Part shown: in pieces, positions 58,276-64,000 of the stretch | Layout of the letters: each line of letters starts with the position of its first letter | Numbering within the stretch: the first letter of the stretch is position 1 | Origin: Primulina eburnea | Lineage: Eukaryota; Streptophyta; Magnoliopsida; Lamiales; Gesneriaceae | Direction of reading: 5' to 3' | Length of the DNA: 64,000 bases | Assembly (NCBI RefSeq): GCF_022965805.1 | Contig: NC_133108.1 | Coordinates: 37,573,051-37,637,050, forward strand | Notes under the pieces: model-generated | What the model was told of the DNA's origin: nothing | Databases searched by the model: none | The model's input: the letters and a program-made list of their open reading frames with translations, nothing else | Made by a program: the position numbers and the translations under genes

Positions 58276-59469
58276 AAGAAAATGTCAATGGATGCTAGAA
58301 GGGTTTCTTGCGTAACTACTCTGATGCTCAAGTTAACACATTACACACTAAGTAGAGAAAAATTTATTGAATGCAATATCTCATGTCCCAAATAAATTAG
58401 CAAACATGTGTATTTATTGGAGATAAGATATCTCCATTGTAACTCTTGGACATTGTTCCTGATTAGATATCTACCCATGTCATGCCTTTTGAAGTAGGCA
58501 AGGTGACTCATACTGTCCTTGGTCTTCTCATGGACATTGATGTCATGTTAATGATTATGAGGTATGGTGACCCAAACTTATGGGTCTCGTTCTCATATCC
58601 TCATGGTCGGTCTGAGTAGAAAGGAAGCGATCTAAAGGTTCTCGTCAGTGACAACGTAAGGTGAGCCCGGGTCGATGGCCTGAAAACGTGGAGAGGAACA
58701 TACCTCTCGATTACCCATGGACATGATCCACATTCACTTAAGTTAATCTTCTCGGGTACCCTGCCTTGTCTGGTCAGGGAGACTCCAAAGTGCTGCAAAT
58801 GCTTGGGATGCTAAGAGCTTCTTTGCCTGACCATACAATTTGTCCACCCCAACATTATCATTCAACCTTGTCCTATCCGGTCAAGAATACGAGTCTGGGC
58901 TTGTATGAGTATGTAGTGGTTTTATGTTCTTCTCGAGTTGTTGTATGTCCGATGTTGTTTACAAATGTTACTCTTTCTTTATTCAAATTGACTTTCATCA
59001 AGTATCCTCCTAACTTCCCGGAATCCGAAGATGGGCCTTAGCACATCCATACAAATATTCGGCAAATGTATATATACACACAAAAAGAATATATTATGAT
59101 AGGCGCCGCATAGATCACTCGTTATTAAAAATAAAATTGTGAACGTAGTTGATGAGGGTTCCAAATTGTGCCAAATTTTAGTAAATTACATAATTATGTA
59201 ATAATTTAGAATATGTAATTTTGTGTGTGATTTGTGGTGTGAATGGAAATAGTGTGAAGGAATAAATTAAATGTCTAAATTTATAGTGGCGTGCATATAA
59301 GACTAAAGGTGTTTCAATTCTTCTATTGCCTCAAATATCACGGCTCATGGGATCCACAGCCATGGGTTGGCAACGTTTCCCAATCTAACTGATATTTTCT
59401 GATCACCGGCCAAGAAAATCTGTTGTCAAGCTAACAAAACTTGAAATATCATAGAGGTAAATTCATATT
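58276..59469. other. Possible unclassified LTR-like repeat and intergenic sequence
   Basis: 58600-58880 is richer in G+C, with phrases such as ctcgggtaccctgcc, and may be part of an LTR together with the tandem repeat before it. No ends, duplications or coding regions could be found. Confidence 0.3.
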
Positions 59470-59651
59470 GAGTGAGTCTCATGTGAAACCGTCTCACGGA
59501 TCATAATCTGTGAGACGGGTCAACTCTACCCATATTCACAATAAAAAGTAATACTCTTAGCATAAAAAGTGATAATTTTTCATGGGTGACCCAAATAAAA
59601 GATCTGTCTCACAAATAATACCCGTGAGACAGTCTCACACAAGTTTTTGTC
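59470..59651. mobile_element. MITE family 1, copy 4
   Basis: 182 bp between perfect duplications ATTCATATT (59461-59469 and 59652-59660). Starts gagtgagtctcatgtg, ends cacacaagtttttgtc. Same orientation as copies 1 and 2. Confidence 0.95.
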
Positions 59652-59660
59652 ATTCATATT

Positions 59661-62158
59661 TCCCCCTTTTCTTTAAGTGAAAAACAAAAATAATTCTCTA
59701 TCGACCTCCTTTATTTATGAGACTACAACTGTCTCTCTTCTTCTATCACATTTTTTTTTGTTGTTTTAAAATTATGAGAGACACCATAAACATTTGAACA
59801 CAGAACCGTTTGTCTCGTAAATGATAATAATAAGTATGAATTATCTTAACAAACAATAAACCCACAAATCAAACATCATATAATAAGTAATTATTATACT
59901 GCATAAACTTCTTATGTCTATCAATTTTTTCATCACTTAATATATACATCTATATCGTTTAATCAATCCCACAAATTAAGCGAATTCTAAAACATGGTGA
60001 GAAGGTATTTTGATAAATAAAACAAACTTTTTGTTTTTGGGCCCCCTCGCTTTTGGTGGAAAAAGTAAACCGGACCGATCGGTCATTTAAAATACGATAA
60101 TTCGAATCAAAATATCACGGGTTCAAATCATGTCATCCCTACCCTTTACCCCCACTCCCACTCAACTATTATTAGACCTTTATTTTTGGGTATCCGATTA
60201 AACCAACCCTGTAGTGGGAAATTCATATTCTAACTAGAAAAACACGCGTTTAGGCATCCGGTCCGACACTTAGAGGAGTTTAAACTCACGATTCTACGGC
60301 CATATGGTGGGAATTGTTGGATCTATAGATGTCTTGTAGGTGTCAAAGATGGAATATTAGTCTTTCTTTTTCATATTTTTAGGTGCGACATCAAATTCAT
60401 CAATTTCATTTTTTTTTTTTATTATCATGCTAATAATTCATCTATCTAAAAAAAATTGTCAATCACGGTGGAAAGTTCTTCATCATCGTCAATTATTTCG
60501 GAAGAGGACATCTAAATTAATGGACACAAATGATTCGGTAAGTGTACCTAAACCCATTTCTAGACAGCTCATAATCTTATATAAAATTTTATATTGTCCC
60601 ATTAAAAGCAAAACTTCTAAGAAAATTAATGAAAATTGTCATTTTCAGGTTCTTAAATTTATCGTAGATTTTTTAACAATAAAGATGATTTTATTTTTTT
60701 TTTAAAAAGAGCTTAATTATGTGTCATTGAGATCTGTGCCAGTGCGAACTTTAAATTCATTTACCACTGGAAATGTATATATAATTCTTTTGCTTTAACG
60801 AAATGCGTTATGAAATTTTCTATGCTTTGCATGAGTTCACATTGTCGACATAGGCTTGCTGATTTCAATCCGAAGATTAGATTGCTAAGGAGAGAAATAA
60901 ACGTTCAGAACGTGTTTCTTGATAAAAAAAAACAGTCGAATTTCCATCTTAACAAGCAAATTTAACATTCAAAAATCAAGAAACATGACGGAAATGAAAA
61001 GATTGTGAAGATGTTAAATTCCTAAAACCAGGGGAGGGGGCCTTGGGAAACTTTTGTGGATTTATCGAGCTATTTGCCAGCCAGTTTCTCTGGAAGAGAC
61101 GACATCTTCCCCAAAACGGTTTTATTAGCCCGGAAAGTTGGTCGATTTTATCTTGTTTTAGAAGGGATCATCAGTTGGCTCTTGACTCGCCACTCGCGCG
61201 TCTCCATTTTCGCTTTCAGTAGGCTCACGAAGGATAAGTTCTTTGATTCACCATCACGAGAAATCTTTTCATCATATCTTTCTGTTTTAGTTTAGCTTCC
61301 CTAACTTTGTTATCTTCGCCAAAATCGAAACTTTTAGGAGGTGGTCTTTTGCTCTTCTCCTTGGAATTGTTCGAAGAGGGGGATACAAAATAAGCATTCG
61401 TTTTTAGTTACTTTTATTTTCGAAATTTCAGGTTACATATTTCTAAAAGTTTTGAGGGTACTCGTGCAAAGAGAGAAATCTTGAGAAAGTAACAGTACAC
61501 TTTGTTTGATGAAAAATGTTCCGGGAAATGAATGAAACAAAGCCTCAATAATCATCCATACATCAACCAGTACCCACTTCACATTCAGAAGAATCAGAAT
61601 TTGATCCAAGAAACATCACAAAGATCAATGTTAAGTTTTTCTTAGTTCCAAATTTCGGAAATGTATGTAATATTTAGACATCATTTACGAGCTAGCGACG
61701 TTACCTAAAAATGAAAGCAAAAAAACTTGTAACCTCACATTACGTCACAGACAAAACAAAAATCAAGTCGTAATACTACAAGTAAACGACAAGATTAATG
61801 TCATCAACCATAATTTTAGCCCAGAAAGAACATAGTTGCTCCTCTGACTACAGATGTAATATAAGAATAATAAAAAACTGGTCTACTTCTAAAATGAAAA
61901 TGATGGAAGAAAATGGATCTTAGGGCATGCTTGGTGGAGAGAATAAGGTCATCTCATTCCCTATACTCATACTTGGTAAGACATTAGAATGAGAATGTTC
62001 ATTCCAATAGAAATGGCTCTCAATTCTTACCTATTTTACAAAAAAAATCTACATGACTATATCTTCATAAAAATAATAATAACAATGATATAAAGTTTCC
62101 TTACTCAAAGTATTATGCCATTTGATTCATCGCGAGAAGTATAGGAGATATTCAATTT
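59661..62158. other. Intergenic and 3' flank of UDP-glucose dehydrogenase
   Basis: No gene recognised; frames up to 92 codons are not protein-like. The part next to 62158 is the likely 3' UTR of the dehydrogenase gene. Confidence 0.5.
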
Positions 62159-63599
62159 TTATGCAACAGCAGGCAAGTCCTTGATCCAGGCATCGAGTGG
62201 CTTGCCAATCGAGTAAACAATAAAACCAATCTCCCTGAGCTTCTGCACATCGACAATGTTCCTTCCGTCGAAAACAAAGGCTGGTTTCTGCATATTGTCA
62301 TATATTTTCTGGAAATCAAGTGTTTTAAACTCGTCCCATTCAGTAAGGATACAAACAGCATGAGCGTCTTTTGTTGCCTCATAGGCGCTCCAAACGACAG
62401 AGACTTTCTTGACTGTGGTTGGGCTCATTGGCTGGAGATGAAGGGGATGATCCCAATCGAATTTGTTCATAGAAAGGTCTCTCTGGATCTGGTCCTCGGT
62501 GACCTGGGGGTCGTAGATGCTCAACTGAGCCTTGTCACCTAGGAGTCCTTGGCAAACATCAATTGCAGGAGTCTCTCTCGTGTCACCTGTATCCTTCTTA
62601 AAGGCAAAACCTAAGATGGCTATTTTCTTGTTAGAAACTGTGTTAAACATAGAAGAAACAATGCGGTTGACAAACCGGCTCTTTTGATAGTCGTTGATCT
62701 TAATAACTTGTTTCCAGTATTCTGCAACCTCGGGAAGACCATTGCACTCGCAAATGTAAACTAAGTTGAGTATGTCCTTCTGGAAGCAGGAGCCACCAAA
62801 ACCAACGCTAGAATTAAGGAACTTGGGACCAATTCTCGTGTCCTTGCCAACAGCGTAAGACACTTGGGTAACATCTGCTCCAGTAGCTTCACATAGAGCA
62901 GACATGGCATTGACCGATGAAATTCTTTGAGCCAAGAAGGCATTAGCAGCAAGTTTGGAGAGCTCCGCTGACCATAAATTGGTGGTAATGATACGATCTT
63001 CGGGAACCCAATGGGCATAAACATCCTTCAGCTTTTGGACTGCCTTAAGGCCTTCTGGGGTTTCCCTGCCTCCAATAAGAACCCTGTCTGGTTTAAAAAG
63101 ATCTTCTATGGCAGTTCCCTCAGCAAGGAATTCTGGGTTAGAGAGAATCTGATAATTAATTCCCTTGCTGTTGTGAGTCAAGATTTTTTCAATGGCCTCA
63201 GCTGTTTTGACTGGAACTGTGGACTTCTCAACCACGATCTTGTCAGATTTCGACACATCAGCAATCATGCGAGCCGCAGTCTCCCAATATGTCAAATCTG
63301 CAGCTTTCCCAGCTCGAGGCCCCTGGTCTTAGTTGGAGTGTTGACTGAAACAAAGACTATATCAGCCTCAAGACATGTTTCTCAACATCTGTACTGAAGA
63401 AAAGATTCTTGCCACGGCACTGCTTCACCACATCATCGAGTCCTGGCTCGTAGATAGGAAGCTGATCACTGTTCCAGGCATTGATGCGAGCAACAGAAAT
63501 ATCAACAACAGCTACTTCAATTGCAGGGCATTTGAGAGCTATCACAGCCATGGTAGGGCCTCCCACATACCCAGCTCCAATGCAGCAGATCTTCACCAT
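62159..63599 (-). pseudogene. UGD: UDP-glucose 6-dehydrogenase with two frameshifts
   Basis: UDP-glucose 6-dehydrogenase oxidises UDP-glucose to UDP-glucuronate with two NAD+ in the cytosol, feeding wall polysaccharide synthesis. The reading starts at 63599 with [20 protein letters not shown] (NAD-binding GAGYVG at residues 8-13). It includes [15 protein letters not shown] and the catalytic [10 protein letters not shown], whose cysteine falls at 272, the known position, and ends [18 protein letters not shown]. One base is missing near 63370-63374 and one near 63313-63317. Adding two bases gives 1,443, exactly 480 codons plus stop, the family length. There are no introns in the coding part, normal for plant UGD. 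Everything else is conserved, so it is either a very young pseudogene or a good gene with two assembly errors. Confidence 0.9.
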
Positions 63600-63621
63600 C
63601 TTTTCTACGTTAGCGTGGCCT
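63600..63621 (-). promoter_or_regulatory. 5'-UTR exon end and splice acceptor of UGD
   Basis: On the - strand ctactttccag lies 20 bases before the ATG, a good acceptor. Plant UGD genes commonly have an intron in the 5' UTR, so the promoter is probably beyond the right edge of the window. Confidence 0.55.
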
Positions 63622-64000
63622 GGAAAGTAGGAAAATCAACATGTGAGCATTTAGCACAGATACATTCTCACAACCCTTATATAGAAACATAATATTGTCC
63701 CGAGTCAGCACCATAGAGTGTGCAAATAATAAGATATAAACACGAATAATCACATTCCTTATTAGACAACATCAGCCGTTTTTGGCTATATAAGATTCTA
63801 ATCGCATGGACATGATTTCGTCAGATCTTAACATCATTCCAAATCACACCCATTTCACCAAGAAATCTTGCCCCGGATGCTGGAAGGAACAAATTGGTAG
63901 TTTGCTCACTATCATACCATATCTTTCCACTTGGAAAAGAGGGATACAAAACAAGGAATGGACCAGTATACAAATATCTATAGTCGGTTGCAAGAAATAG
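63622..64000 (-). other. Probable 5'-UTR intron of UGD
   Basis: A+T-rich, no gene of its own; donor not identifiable within the window. Confidence 0.4.

Noticed and set aside
63011..63692. Two + strand frames of 105-128 codons
   Set aside because: Antisense shadows of the UDP-glucose dehydrogenase gene.

Overview
This is a plant nuclear chromosome segment, about two-thirds A+T and dominated by nested transposons. The recognisable host genes are typical of a flowering plant: a spliceosomal SmE protein, a two-exon WIP-type zinc-finger regulator closest to the NTT/WIP2 clade, an arabinogalactan peptide and a UDP-glucose 6-dehydrogenase. A eudicot is likely and an asterid possible, but the species cannot be fixed from the sequence.

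Layout. 1-2185 is the 3' part of a caulimovirid (plant pararetrovirus) copy on the + strand. It is joined abruptly to the integrase tail and 3' LTR of a Tat/Ogre-type Ty3 element (2186-4853), which itself holds foreign Ty3 debris and a very G+C-rich minisatellite. 6250-12697 is a second, decayed but nearly full-length copy of the same virus family on the - strand, with its tRNA-Met primer-binding site preserved. 13689-14370 is a hAT-like repeat, followed by the SmE gene (14588-14854). 18262-18984 is a Mutator-like element. 19380-22860 is a truncated Ty1/copia element. 22860-26440 is A+T-rich sequence with one old TRIM. The WIP gene occupies 26517-28683.

29463-40454 is an 11-kb CACTA element with a CGT target duplication. 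It carries at least two further CACTA insertions (TSDs TTC and TAT), and one of these carries a 2.1-kb solo LTR (TSD ATATG). One insertion splits a transposon reading frame that rejoins exactly once the insert is removed. The CACTA ends are packed with palindromes of two sequence families.

40626-52671 holds Ty3 LTR sequence, a LINE split by a TRIM, a second TRIM with identical LTRs inside a copia LTR, and a copia reverse-transcriptase/RNase H remnant split by another solo LTR. From 45 kb to 60 kb four copies of one ~180-bp MITE each sit between perfect 9-bp duplications, and a fifth, unrelated MITE does so too.

The right end carries an arabinogalactan peptide gene (56995-57180, -) and a UDP-glucose dehydrogenase gene (62159-63599, -). 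The dehydrogenase has exactly the family length but is broken by two one-base deletions. The host genes do not form a shared pathway or cluster; the window mainly records successive mobile-element and viral insertions between scattered genes. No bacterial-type system, CRISPR array or rRNA gene was seen.
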